From assembly GCF_023169945.1 (NCBI RefSeq), contig NZ_AP025591.1:1-64000 (forward strand): a stretch of 64,000 nucleotides of DNA, written 5' to 3'. Shown one piece after another: positions 36,121-43,669 of the stretch. The notes below the pieces were generated by a model. It saw only the letters and a program-made list of their open reading frames with translations. It ran no database searches and was not told the DNA's origin. The stretch's first letter is position 1. Each line of letters starts with the position of its first letter. The DNA is from Anaeromyxobacter oryzae. Its GTDB lineage: Bacteria > Myxococcota > Myxococcia > Myxococcales > Anaeromyxobacteraceae. Made by a program: the position numbers and the translations under genes.

Positions 36121-36912
36121 ATGCTGGTCGCCCTCACCATCGCCGGCTCCGACTCCGGCGGCGGCGCCGGGATCCAGGCCGATCTCCGGACGTTCGCTGC
36201 CCACCGTCTCCACGGCACCTCCGCGATCACCGCGGTGACCGCCCAGAACTCCGTGGGCGTGTCCGCCTGGGTCGCGCTCGAGGCGAGGATGGTCGTCGCG
36301 CAGATCGAGGCCGTCGCGACGGACATGCCGGTCGCCGCGACGAAGACCGGCATGCTCGCGAACGCGGAGATCATCTCGGCGGTGGCGGACGCGGCCGGAC
36401 GCCTGCCGCTCGGACCGCTCGTGGTGGATCCCGTCATGGTTGCGAAGAGCGGCGACCGGCTCCTCGACGCCGCGGCGGAGCGCGCGTACGTGGAGCGGCT
36501 CTTCCCCCGCGCCGCGCTCGTGACGCCGAACCTGTTCGAGGCGGAGGCGCTCCTCGGCCGCCCCGTCCGCGACCTCGCCGCGATGCGGGAGGCGGCCCGC
36601 GAGCTCGCCCGGTCCGGCGCGCGCGCGGTGCTGGTGAAGGGCGGGGCCCTCGCCGGCGACGCGGTGGACGTGCTCTTCGACGGGGAGCGGCTGGTCGAGA
36701 TCCCCGGCCCGCGGGTCGATACGCGGAACGTGCACGGGACGGGCTGCACGCTGTCCGCCGCCATCTGCGCCCGGCTCGCGCGCGGCGAGGGCCTCGTGGA
36801 CGCCGTCCGCGGGGCGAAGGCCTATCTCGTCGAGGCGCTCCGGCGTTCCTACGCGGTCGGCCGCGGCCGCGGTCCGGTCGACCACCTGCACCCGCTCTTC
36901 CCCGAGGGCTGA
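36121..36912 (+). CDS. thiD: Hydroxymethylpyrimidine / phosphomethylpyrimidine kinase
   Basis: The enzyme phosphorylates HMP and HMP-phosphate in thiamine pyrophosphate synthesis in the cytoplasm. The 263-residue protein shows the family pattern from the first residues: TIAGSDSGGGAGIQADL, then GTSAITAVTAQN, KTGMLAN, DPVMVAKSGDRLL, TPNLFEAEALL, VLVKGG and the catalytic-anion-hole motif NVHGTGCTLSAAI. The ATG at 36121 starts directly at the conserved N-terminus. No other thiamine gene is adjacent and no TPP riboswitch is visible in the short leader. Confidence 0.95.
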   Translation: MLVALTIAGSDSGGGAGIQADLRTFAAHRLHGTSAITAVTAQNSVGVSAWVALEARMVVAQIEAVATDMPVAATKTGMLANAEIISAVADAAGRLPLGPLVVDPVMVAKSGDRLLDAAAERAYVERLFPRAALVTPNLFEAEALLGRPVRDLAAMREAARELARSGARAVLVKGGALAGDAVDVLFDGERLVEIPGPRVDTRNVHGTGCTLSAAICARLARGEGLVDAVRGAKAYLVEALRRSYAVGRGRGPVDHLHPLFPEG

Positions 36913-37053
36913 CGGGGGCCCGCGCCGGATGATTCGTCACATGTCTACGCGGCCCGGCGCGTCCTCGTGAACGCGGGGGACCTGCGCGACCGTTGGGCAA
37001 GCGGGGAAGGGGCAGAGAGGCAGGGGGACGGCCGGGGCGGCGCGGCTGGGACG

Positions 37054-37094
37054 AGACGTCGCCGCGGGGATCGGCCTGCAAGAAGCCTGCGTCG
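37054..37094 (+). repeat. Left inverted repeat flanking the HNH gene
   Basis: The 41 bases 37054-37094 are the reverse complement of 38571-38612 with three mismatches and a one-base gap. Both contain the core GCAGGCTTCTTG in the corresponding orientation. The similarity fades into shorter matches (CGGCCGTCC) further out on the left. Together with the right copy it brackets the HNH gene, as the ends of a mobile element would. Confidence 0.75.
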
Positions 37095-37157
37095 CGACGA
37101 CGGCGATGGGGGCCGGCCGGCCGGAGGCTTCGGGAGGCGCTCCGGCGCGCCCGACGG

Positions 37158-38300
37158 TCACGTCGGCCCGGTCAGGGCCGCGGCGGGAACGTCGAAGCGC
37201 GCACCCGCCGAGCCGGCGTCGCGGCGCCCCGTCGCCGCGGTGGCCTTGCGGGCCGGCGCGCACCTGTCCATCCATGCATCGCCGAAGATTTTCCGTGCGG
37301 CGAGCAAGTTGTGCCGAGCGCAGAGGAGGCGAACGTTCTCGATCGTCGACTTCCCGCCGAGCGCCTTCGGCTGGATGTGATCGTACTGGAGACGGTGGCG
37401 CGAGCCGCAGACGCCGCCGTTCTCGAGAGCCCACCGACAGCAGCCGCCGTCCCGCACCCACACCGCCCGCTTCACCTCCGCCGGGATGTGGTCCGGTCTC
37501 GACGGCCGCTTCTCGCGCCGCGGCTTCTCGACCAGGCCCTTCCGCTTCTTGGCCCGGTCGAGCAGGAGATCGAGCGCGGCCTCGAGGATCACCTCGGTGC
37601 TCGCCCCCGGGTGCGAGTGCGAGAGGGCCTCCTTCGCCGCGGCGACCTTCGCCTCGAACCGCTTCGTGACGGTGAGGTGCATCCGGCGGAGGTCGGCGGT
37701 GAGCGGCTCGAAGGTCGGCGCCTTCCGGGAAATCTGGGCGTTCACGGTCCGTGCGGCCACTCTGGCATCGACGAGTTCTGCCGGCGAACCGGGCGCAATG
37801 ACGCGGGCGGTCGCCGGAACGCCGAGCGCGAGCGCTGCTGCGGGTTCCGGGTCGCGGACTGGTCGCGCCGCGGCCGCGACGCGAACGGTCGTCACGACCT
37901 CCCGGCGCGGAGGCCGCTCCGCCGGCTTCAGCTCAGCGACGACCGCCCGCGCCTCCTGCTTCGAGAGGTGGAGGAACCGGGGGATCACCTGGTACCGGTT
38001 CTCCGGCGTGAGCACCTGGGCGAGCTCGCCGACGGTGGAGAGGCACAGCTTGCCGTCCTCGAGCGGCTCGACCAGCTCCGGGAAGCGCTGGATGAGCTCG
38101 GCGGCGGTCTTCCGGTAGAAGGCCGCGCTCTTCGACAGCCCGAGCTCCCGGTTCAGGTGGGTGAAGAGGCTCGGGTAGCCGAGCTCGAGCCACAGCCGCT
38201 TCGCGTCGAAGCCGGCCAGGGCGACGAGGAAGGCCGCCATCGCGTCGTGCTCGCGGCGGAGGAGCTCGGAGAGGCGGATCGAGGAGTCGCGGGCGTTCAT
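37158..38300 (-). CDS. HNH endonuclease with N-terminal DUF222-like domain
   Basis: A 380-residue protein. The N-terminal half is helical (LSELLRREHDAMAAFLVALAGFDAKRL, YPSLFTHLNRELGLSKSAAFYRKTAAELI). The middle has a coiled, Lys/Arg-rich stretch. The C-terminal HNH nuclease has paired cysteines (GCCRWALENGGVCGSRH) and the core YDHIQPKALGGKSTIENVRLLCARHN. The layout parallels the DUF222-HNH proteins of the actinobacterial REP13E12 family, which are associated with repeat elements. Inverted repeats of about 41 bp flank this gene (37054-37094 and 38571-38612). The end lies 245 bases from thiD with no other gene between. Whether it moves its own DNA is inference. Confidence 0.85.
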   Translation of the reverse strand: MNARDSSIRLSELLRREHDAMAAFLVALAGFDAKRLWLELGYPSLFTHLNRELGLSKSAAFYRKTAAELIQRFPELVEPLEDGKLCLSTVGELAQVLTPENRYQVIPRFLHLSKQEARAVVAELKPAERPPRREVVTTVRVAAAARPVRDPEPAAALALGVPATARVIAPGSPAELVDARVAARTVNAQISRKAPTFEPLTADLRRMHLTVTKRFEAKVAAAKEALSHSHPGASTEVILEAALDLLLDRAKKRKGLVEKPRREKRPSRPDHIPAEVKRAVWVRDGGCCRWALENGGVCGSRHRLQYDHIQPKALGGKSTIENVRLLCARHNLLAARKIFGDAWMDRCAPARKATAATGRRDAGSAGARFDVPAAALTGPT

Positions 38301-38765
38301 GCGGGCATCGTCTCACGCGAATTCTCACCCTCCGGAAACGCACGGATTCGAGCGCTCGCGCGAGAATCAGCGCGCTGCGTCGCCCCGGGGTTCGGACTCC
38401 GCTCGCGCCGCCTCACGCGCGTGGAGCGCTGCGAGCGCGGCGTTCTCGTGCGAGCGCGGCGCGCGAACCGCGCGACCGCCGAGGAAGCGTCAATCGCTCG
38501 ATCCGATCAGTTGGGTTCCCCCGAAAGCGCTCGCGCCTCCCGCGCTCCGTCGCGACCTCTGCGGTCGCTGCGACGCAGGCTTCTTGGAGGCCGATCCACG
38601 CGGCCGACGTTTCCCCAGCGCGGACCCCGCCTCGGCCGTCCACCCTTCTTCTCAGCCCTCCTCACGTCCGACGACCGAGCCCGCTCGGGCGTGAGGCGCC
38701 GCCCTCGAACGGAGTCGTGACGAATCATGGGGGCCCGCCGCCGCGAGGTGGCCACGGGCCGCGCG
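38301..38765. other. Gene-free region upstream of the HNH gene
   Basis: These 465 bases contain no convincing gene. Small frames here lack ribosome binding sites and sensible protein sequence. The segment includes the right inverted repeat and somewhat AT-richer stretches (for example GCGTCAATCGCTCGATCCGATCAG near 38488), unlike the flanking genes. This fits imported or element-derived DNA. Confidence 0.45.
38571..38612 (-). repeat. Right inverted repeat flanking the HNH gene
   Basis: The 42 bases are the inverted partner of 37054-37094: 38 matches in the aligned 41 positions, plus one inserted C. The two copies lie 1,477 bases apart, with the HNH gene between them and about 270 bases of non-coding DNA on its promoter side. 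Confidence 0.75.
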
Positions 38766-39098
38766 CTACAGCGTGATCACCTGGTCGACCTTCACGCCCG
38801 CGAGCGCCTTGTAGAGATCCGGGAAGCAGCCGATCGGCACGCCCTCGATGAGCTTGTCGGCGATCGCGCGCTGGTAGCAGCACTGATCGCAGCCCATGAG
38901 GAGCATGCCCGTCTTCCGCGAGAGCTGCGCCAGGCGCTCGCCGGTGGGATTGCCGCGCACCAGCAGGTAGTTGTTGTCGACGAAGAAGAACATCCCGACC
39001 ACGGTGGCTCCGTGCCGGCCCTCCTCGAGCTGCGGGACGATCATCTTCTCGAGGATGAAGGAGGCGTTCGGGGTCGAGAAGACGTAGGCGACGTTCAC
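38766..39098 (-). CDS. DsrE-family sulfur-relay-like protein
   Basis: A 110-residue protein starting at GTG 39098, whose first bases overlap the stop of the IscU-like gene (GTGA). It reads VAYVFSTPNASFILEKMIVPQLEEG, then GMFFFVDNNYLLVRGNPTGERL, then a Cys cluster MGCDQCCYQRAI and VPIGCFPDLYKAL. The strand order and the cysteine after a GMLLMG strand fit DsrE/DsrF/TusD-type small proteins that carry or sense persulfide sulfur. Coupling to an IscU-like scaffold supports a sulfur or Fe-S role. No dsr genes for sulfate reduction are seen here. Confidence 0.65.
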   Translation of the reverse strand: MNVAYVFSTPNASFILEKMIVPQLEEGRHGATVVGMFFFVDNNYLLVRGNPTGERLAQLSRKTGMLLMGCDQCCYQRAIADKLIEGVPIGCFPDLYKALAGVKVDQVITL

Positions 39099-39466
39099 GC
39101 GGGGCTCCGTTCCGTGAGGCGAAGGCGAGGCACCGCCGCAGCGCGGAGCGCCGCGACGACCAGCTCGGCGCGGTCGAGGTGGCCGGGGTGGACGCCGGCC
39201 ACCTCCGCCCGCAGCGCGTCGGCGCCGAGCGCGTCGGGCGCGCGGCCCCCCTCGAGGAGCGCGCAGGCCGCCTCCGCGTACGCGATGAGGGACGCGCAGG
39301 TCGTCGCCCGGAACCGGGCGCGGGTCACGCGCCCGTCGGCGCCGGTCCAGACGCCGATGCGGACGAGGAGCCGGTCGCCACCCGATGCCTCTCCGAGCGC
39401 GTCCGCGCCGGCGACTGCGCCGGCGTGGCGTGGTTCGGCGACGAGCTCGGCGACGGGGCGCGGCAT
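39095..39466 (-). CDS. IscU/NifU-N-like protein with incomplete cysteine set
   Basis: A 123-residue protein whose central part, VTRARFRATTCASLIAYAEAACALLEGG, and HPGHLDRAELVVAALRAA follow the IscU/NifU N-terminal fold. In IscU three cysteines assemble the Fe-S cluster. Here the TTCAS cysteine is kept, but the first and last scaffold cysteines are not obvious, so it may have lost or altered cluster assembly. It is translationally coupled to the DsrE-like gene downstream. The N-terminus (MPRPVAELVAEPRH) is variable, so the start is less certain. Confidence 0.6.
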   Translation of the reverse strand: MPRPVAELVAEPRHAGAVAGADALGEASGGDRLLVRIGVWTGADGRVTRARFRATTCASLIAYAEAACALLEGGRAPDALGADALRAEVAGVHPGHLDRAELVVAALRAAAVPRLRLTERSPA

Positions 39467-39653
39467 GGTCCGTCACGTATTACCGGATCCCGCACGCGGC
39501 GCCAGCCCGCGTCCGGGCGCGGGCGTGGCCCGGCGCACACGGCCGGCGTGTCCGCGGCGACACGCCGCCCCTGGAACCCGCGAACCTCGCGGCACCGGCG
39601 GGCGGCACGCGCGCTGCACTCCTCGGCCCCGAACCCGCACCGAGGTCCCCGAC

Positions 39654-39890
39654 ATGCCCTCCCGTCTCCTCGTCTCGCTCGCCGCCGCGGTCGCGCTCAC
39701 GTGGGCAATCGCCTGCAATCGCGGCGGAACGCCCGCGCCGCAGGCCCCCGCCGCGGACGCGCCCCCTGCCGCCAGCGCGCCCGCGCCCGTCGCGGCCGCG
39801 CCGTCCGCGCCGGCCGCCCCGGAGAAAGCCGACCCGAAGCCGACGCCGGCCGAGGTCGCCGCGATCGAGCACCCGCACGTCCAGAAGTAG
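39654..39890 (+). CDS. Small lipoprotein, Ala/Pro-rich
   Basis: A 78-residue protein with a hydrophobic signal (LLVSLAAAVALTWAIAC) and a cysteine in lipobox position, followed by a disordered Ala/Pro-rich body and a short charged end (AEVAAIEHPHVQK). There is no recognisable domain. It converges on the tryptophanase gene nine bases away. The 187 bases upstream, back to the IscU-like gene, hold no other gene. Confidence 0.6.
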   Translation: MPSRLLVSLAAAVALTWAIACNRGGTPAPQAPAADAPPAASAPAPVAAAPSAPAAPEKADPKPTPAEVAAIEHPHVQK

Positions 39891-39899
39891 CAGACGGCC

Positions 39900-41270
39900 C
39901 TAGGCCCACTCCAGCTCGGCGGTGAAGTGACGGAGGTGGCGGCTCTGCTTCACGAGGCGGACGCCGCGCACCTCCGCCGCCTTCGCCTTCGCCTCGAGGA
40001 TCACCTCGGCCGCGTAGTCGAAGTGGCTCTGGGTGTAGACGCGCCGCGGGAACGCGAGCCGCACCAGCTCGAGCGCGTGGAAGGTCTCGGTCCCGTCGTC
40101 GAGGCGCTTCCCGAACATCACCGACCCGATCTCGACGCCACGGATCCCGCCCTCCAGGTAGAGGGCGTTCACGAGCGCCCAGGCCGGGTACTGCTCGCGC
40201 GGCAGGTGCGGGAGGAAGTCGCGGGCGTCGAGGTAGACCGCGTGGCCGCCGGTCGGCTCGACGATGGCGACGCCGGCGGCGAGGAGCTTCTCGCCGAGGT
40301 ACTCGGCGGTCCGGAGGCGGTACCTCAGGTAGTCCTCGTCGAGCACCTCCTCGAGCCCGACCGCGATCGCCTCGAGGTCGCGACCGGCGAGGCCTCCGTA
40401 CGTCGGGAACCCCTCCGTGAGGATGAGGAGGTTCCGCGCCGCCTCGACCCAGCGCGCGTCGCGGAGCGCGATGAAGCCGCCGATGTTCGCGAGCCCGTCC
40501 TTCTTCGCGCTCATCGTGCACCCGTCGGCGAGCGAGAACGTCTCCTGAGCGATCTCCTTCACCGTCCGGTTCCCCTGCCCCGGCTCGCGGAGCTTCACGA
40601 ACATCGCGTTCTCGGCGAACCGGCACGCGTCGATGACGAGGGGCTTGCCGTGGCGGCGCAGGAGCTCGCGGTACGCGCGGAGGTTCTCGAGCGACACCGG
40701 CTGGCCGCCGCCGGAGTTGTTCGTGAGGGTGATCATGCCGAACGGCACCTTGTCGCCGCGGTCCGCCAGCAGCCGCTCCACCCGGCCGAGGTCGATGTTG
40801 CCCTTGAACGGATGGCGGTTCCGTGGCGCGAGCCCCTCCGGGATGACGAGATCGACCGGCTCCACCCCGTCGTACTCGAGGTTCGCGCGCGTCGTGTCGA
40901 AGTGGGTGTTCGAGGGCACGACGTCGCCGGGCCGGGTCGCGACGGAGAAGAGGATCCGCTCCGCCGCCCGCCCCTGGTGCGTGGGGATCACGTGCGGGTA
41001 CCCGGTCAGGTCGCGGACCGCCGCCTCGAACCGGTGGAAGCTCCGCGCGCCCGCGTAGCTCTCGTCCCCCTGCATCATGGCCGCCCACTGGCGCGCGCTC
41101 ATGGCGCCGGTGCCCGAGTCGGTGAGGAAGTCGAGCAGCACGTCCTCCGCGTCGAGCCGGAACACGTTCAAGCGCGCCGCCTCGAGCAGGCGGAGCCGCT
41201 CGGCGCGCGAGGTGACGCGGATCGGCTCGACGGACTTGATCCGGAACGGCTCGATGATGGTCCGCGGCAT
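39900..41270 (-). CDS. tnaA: Tryptophanase (tyrosine phenol-lyase family)
   Basis: A 456-residue PLP enzyme of the beta-eliminating lyase family. The PLP lysine is expected at Lys257 in CTMSAKKDG. Other family blocks are LTDSGTGAMSARQWAAMM, IPTHQGRAAERIL, NNSGGGQPVS, DACRFAENA and GFPTYGGLAGRDLEA. To tell tryptophanase from tyrosine phenol-lyase I looked at the residue that is Arg381 in the latter. Here the segment is GVEIGSVMFG, as in E. coli tryptophanase (VEIG), so indole production from tryptophan is favoured. The SAKKD block also fits TnaA. The start has GGGAGGCGCC upstream. No tnaB permease or leader peptide is seen. Confidence 0.88.
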   Translation of the reverse strand: MPRTIIEPFRIKSVEPIRVTSRAERLRLLEAARLNVFRLDAEDVLLDFLTDSGTGAMSARQWAAMMQGDESYAGARSFHRFEAAVRDLTGYPHVIPTHQGRAAERILFSVATRPGDVVPSNTHFDTTRANLEYDGVEPVDLVIPEGLAPRNRHPFKGNIDLGRVERLLADRGDKVPFGMITLTNNSGGGQPVSLENLRAYRELLRRHGKPLVIDACRFAENAMFVKLREPGQGNRTVKEIAQETFSLADGCTMSAKKDGLANIGGFIALRDARWVEAARNLLILTEGFPTYGGLAGRDLEAIAVGLEEVLDEDYLRYRLRTAEYLGEKLLAAGVAIVEPTGGHAVYLDARDFLPHLPREQYPAWALVNALYLEGGIRGVEIGSVMFGKRLDDGTETFHALELVRLAFPRRVYTQSHFDYAAEVILEAKAKAAEVRGVRLVKQSRHLRHFTAELEWA

Positions 41271-41416
41271 GGCGCCTCCCAGGCCCTGGGCCTCGGGTTC
41301 AGGTTCAGGTCCACGCCCTGTCTCGCGCTCGCTTGCTCCGGACGCAAGCGCCCGGGTGGTCCGCGCCGCCGTTTTGCGCGAAGGCGCGCGCTGCCATAGG
41401 CTCCACCCCGCCCGCG

Positions 41417-42400
41417 ATGCCCGTCCCCCCGCCCGCCGTCCTCGACCTCCGCGATCGGCTCCTCGCCGCCGCGGGCCGCCAGGCCGGCGCGAGCCTCCGC
41501 CAGCTCGCGGCGCTCCCCGCCGCCGCGGCGACGATCCCGGCGGACCTCGCGTCGTTCCTCTGGCGCGCGCGCGGCCCGCTCTCGACCTGGCTCGCCTCGA
41601 CGCTCGCCGCCCCGGCGGGCGATGGCTCCTGGGAGCGGGACCCCGCCGGCTTCCTCACGGTCCGTGCGGTCCGCGCGCTGCAGCCCTCGAACCAGTTCGC
41701 CCTCGGGCCGGACGCCGTCACCCGGCTCGACGCCCTCCACGCGCGCGCGCTCGACGAGCTCGCGGCCGTCCTCCGCGGCGCGGCCTCCGAGGCGGCGCTC
41801 GGGTCGTCCGCCGCGCGCATCGCCGCGGAGTACGTCGCGGGCCTCGGCGCCGTCGCGCGCGCCGCCCTCGCGCCCGGCGGCGCCGCGCTGAGGCAGGTCG
41901 CGAGCGCGGAGTACTCGCCGGAGCTGCAGCTCCAGGTGCTCGGCCTCGACGCGGCGGCGCTCGCGCCGCCCGTCCTCGATCTCGGCTGCGGGGCCGAGGC
42001 GCGTCTCGTCCGCCACCTGCGCGCGCTCGGGGTCGACGCGCGGGGCATCGATCGCGCGGCGGAGCCCGGCGACGGCGTTCGCCGGGGCGACTGGCTCACG
42101 GAGCCGCTCGCGCCCGGGAGCCTCGGCACGGTCGTCTCGCATCTCGGGTTCTCCCTCCACTTCCTGCACCAGCACCTGCGACCCGCCGGCGACGCCGCGC
42201 GATACGCCCGGCGGTACATGGAGATCCTCCGCGCGCTCGCGCCCCGAGGCGTCTTCGCCTACGTGCCCGGCCTGCCCTTCGTCGAGGAGCACCTGCCCGC
42301 CGCGAGCTGGGACGTCGAGCGGCTCCGGGTGGACATCCCGGCCCCGCCCGGCGCCGTCGCGGTGCCCTGGTACGCGGCGCGGATCAAGCGCCGCGCTTGA
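41417..42400 (+). CDS. Class I SAM-dependent methyltransferase-like protein
   Basis: A 327-residue protein. The first 180 residues are helical and Ala-rich without a known domain. From about residue 190 a Rossmann-type methyltransferase core begins with PVLDLGCGAEARLVRHL. It continues with VDARGIDRA, then the strand GTVVSHLGFSLHFLHQHL and RGVFAYVPGLPFVEEHL. The motif I glycines are intact. The ATG at 41417 is the first sensible start; the frame extends upstream without a binding site. The substrate is unknown. It is divergent from tryptophanase. Confidence 0.65.
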   Translation: MPVPPPAVLDLRDRLLAAAGRQAGASLRQLAALPAAAATIPADLASFLWRARGPLSTWLASTLAAPAGDGSWERDPAGFLTVRAVRALQPSNQFALGPDAVTRLDALHARALDELAAVLRGAASEAALGSSAARIAAEYVAGLGAVARAALAPGGAALRQVASAEYSPELQLQVLGLDAAALAPPVLDLGCGAEARLVRHLRALGVDARGIDRAAEPGDGVRRGDWLTEPLAPGSLGTVVSHLGFSLHFLHQHLRPAGDAARYARRYMEILRALAPRGVFAYVPGLPFVEEHLPAASWDVERLRVDIPAPPGAVAVPWYAARIKRRA

Positions 42401-42522
42401 GGGACGCACGCGACCGGCGGAGCCTTCGCGCCCTGGACGCTCGCCGATCCCGCTGTGCCGCCCGCACCTACAGCGGCGCCACGCGCGACGTGCGCGCGGA
42501 CACTGCGGATCCGCTGCGGCGA

Positions 42523-42607
42523 CCTTCACCGTGAGTCCACGGTAGGCGTGGAAACCACCGGTGAATGCGTGAAGGTGGACTTCACCGGGCCTTGCGCGCC
42601 GGCGCGC
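42523..42607 (+). promoter_or_regulatory. Inverted-repeat cluster upstream of the hemerythrin-like gene
   Basis: Within the 268-base leader of the gene at 42669, TTCACCG occurs three times: direct at about 42524, inverted at 42559-42565 and direct at 42581. The last two form CCGGTGAA/TTCACCGG with a 15-base loop. GTCCAC/GTGGAC and CCTTCAC/GTGAAGG pairs lie in the same stretch, and a palindrome GCGCGCCGGCGCGC follows at 42594-42607. It could be a regulator-binding site or a structured leader RNA. The rest of the leader shows nothing. Confidence 0.45.
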
Positions 42608-42668
42608 GGTTCTGCTCTCCTCGCGCAACGCTTCGTCGAGGGGGGCTCGACACCAACAGGAGAACCGA

Positions 42669-43079
42669 ATGCACCAGAAGTCGATCCCCGCCTCCGCCGC
42701 GCAGATCGAGCTCCTCCGCGAGGAGCTGTTCGTGCGCGCGGAGTGCCTGCTGGAGGCGCTCGACGCCGGCCGCCGGGCCGAGCTGCCCGCCCTGCTCCAG
42801 CGGCTCGCCGCGGCGGCGCGCGCGCAGTTCGACGCCGAGGAGCGGATGCTGAAGGAGACGGACGCGCGGAGCCTCGTCCGGCACGCCCACGAGCACGCGA
42901 AGTTCCTCGCCGACCTCGACGTCATCACGGAGCACGCCCGGCGCGGCGAGGCCGGTGAGCTCGAGGCGCTCCGCCCCACGGCCTGGCTCATGGCTTGGCT
43001 CGCCGCCCACGGCCGGACGGATCGCGATCTGCCGACCCCCACGCCCGTGCCGTCACCGCGAGTCCGCGTGGTCGTATAG
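42669..43079 (+). CDS. Hemerythrin-like protein with degenerate metal site
   Basis: A 136-residue helical protein in which part of the hemerythrin pattern can be traced: FDAEERML (Glu57/58), RHAHEHAKF (His72, His76), and WLAAHGRTDRD (His114 and a nearby Asp). The His ligand expected in the first helix is missing, the HF pair is QF, and the HxxxxD spacing is short by one. A normal diiron oxygen-binding site is therefore doubtful. AGGAG precedes the ATG. The Pro-rich tail is probably disordered. An inverted-repeat cluster lies in the leader. Confidence 0.6.
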   Translation: MHQKSIPASAAQIELLREELFVRAECLLEALDAGRRAELPALLQRLAAAARAQFDAEERMLKETDARSLVRHAHEHAKFLADLDVITEHARRGEAGELEALRPTAWLMAWLAAHGRTDRDLPTPTPVPSPRVRVVV

Positions 43080-43234
43080 ACGGCGGGCTGGCGGCGACCT
43101 TCGACTGCGCCTCGCCTTTCGCCCGGGCCGACGCCGAGGGGAACGGGCGAGCGCGCGGGCCGCCGCCCGGCTCCTGCAAGCGCAGCTTCACCCCCTCGTC
43201 GGGCCCCGGGCTCCGCTCTGGGTTGCGCGGGGGC

Positions 43235-43273
43235 GCCGCGCCCGTCATCGAGAACGGGCGCGGCGGCTCCGCC
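43235..43273 (+). terminator. Adjacent GC hairpins between hemerythrin-like and small secreted genes
   Basis: A perfect 11-bp stem GCCGCGCCCGT/ACGGGCGCGGC (43235-43264, eight-base loop) is followed by GGCGG/CCGCC (to 43273), just before the ribosome binding site of the next gene. It may end the upstream transcript or act as an attenuator for the gene at 43299. There is no T-run. The rest of 43080-43298 holds no gene. Confidence 0.45.
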
Positions 43274-43298
43274 GCGCGGAACCACGAGGAGCGTCCCG

Positions 43299-43520
43299 AT
43301 GAAGCTGCTTCTTGCCAGGATCACCGCCGCCTTCGCGCTCGCCGCGCTCGCCGCGCCCGCGCTGCCGTGCGGGGACAGCGAGCACAAGACGACCACCGCC
43401 GAGAAGAAGGTCGAGAAGCCCGCGGTCGCCGCGGCGAAGAAGGACGGCAAGGCCGCGAAGGCGGCAGCCGCGACCCGGAACGACCAGGTGAAGACGGCGT
43501 CGGCGCAGCCCGCGAAATAG
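43299..43520 (+). CDS. Small secreted Lys/Ala-rich protein
   Basis: A 73-residue protein with a signal peptide (LLLARITAAFALAALAAPALPC) and a mature part made almost entirely of Lys, Ala, Glu and Thr. GAGGAGCGTCCC precedes the ATG, a good binding site. The cysteine at the end of the signal could be lipidated, although the -3 to -1 residues (ALP) do not match a lipobox. No family is recognised. It converges on the AsmA-like gene, with a large palindromic repeat between. Confidence 0.6.
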   Translation: MKLLLARITAAFALAALAAPALPCGDSEHKTTTAEKKVEKPAVAAAKKDGKAAKAAAATRNDQVKTASAQPAK

Positions 43521-43541
43521 AGGCGTTCGCGTCGGCGTGAC

Positions 43542-43656
43542 CCGTTCGCCCCGGGCGTAGCGCCCGCACTGCGGGCGCGGAGTCGAAGCACGTCGCGCGT
43601 CCTTCGACTCCGCGGGGGGTTTTCACCCCATCCACGCTCGGGGGCGAACGGGGTGC
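43542..43656. repeat. Compound palindromic repeat between convergent genes
   Basis: Nested inverted repeats fill the gap. Outer arms CCCGTTCGCCCC (from 43542) and GGGGCGAACGGG (to about 43654) enclose a perfect inner 12-bp pair GCGGAGTCGAAG (43578-43589) / CTTCGACTCCGC (43603-43614). Smaller hairpins GGGCG/CGCCC and GGGG-TTTTC-ACCCC lie inside. A related right-arm string is found at 2661-2677. Such units are typical dispersed intergenic repeats and may also terminate both convergent transcripts. Confidence 0.65.
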
Positions 43657-43669
43657 GGTCTCCGCCCCC

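Noticed and set aside
38413-38694. Small open frames in the region upstream of the HNH gene
   Set aside because: They lack binding sites, overlap the inverted repeat, and have compositions typical of random frames.
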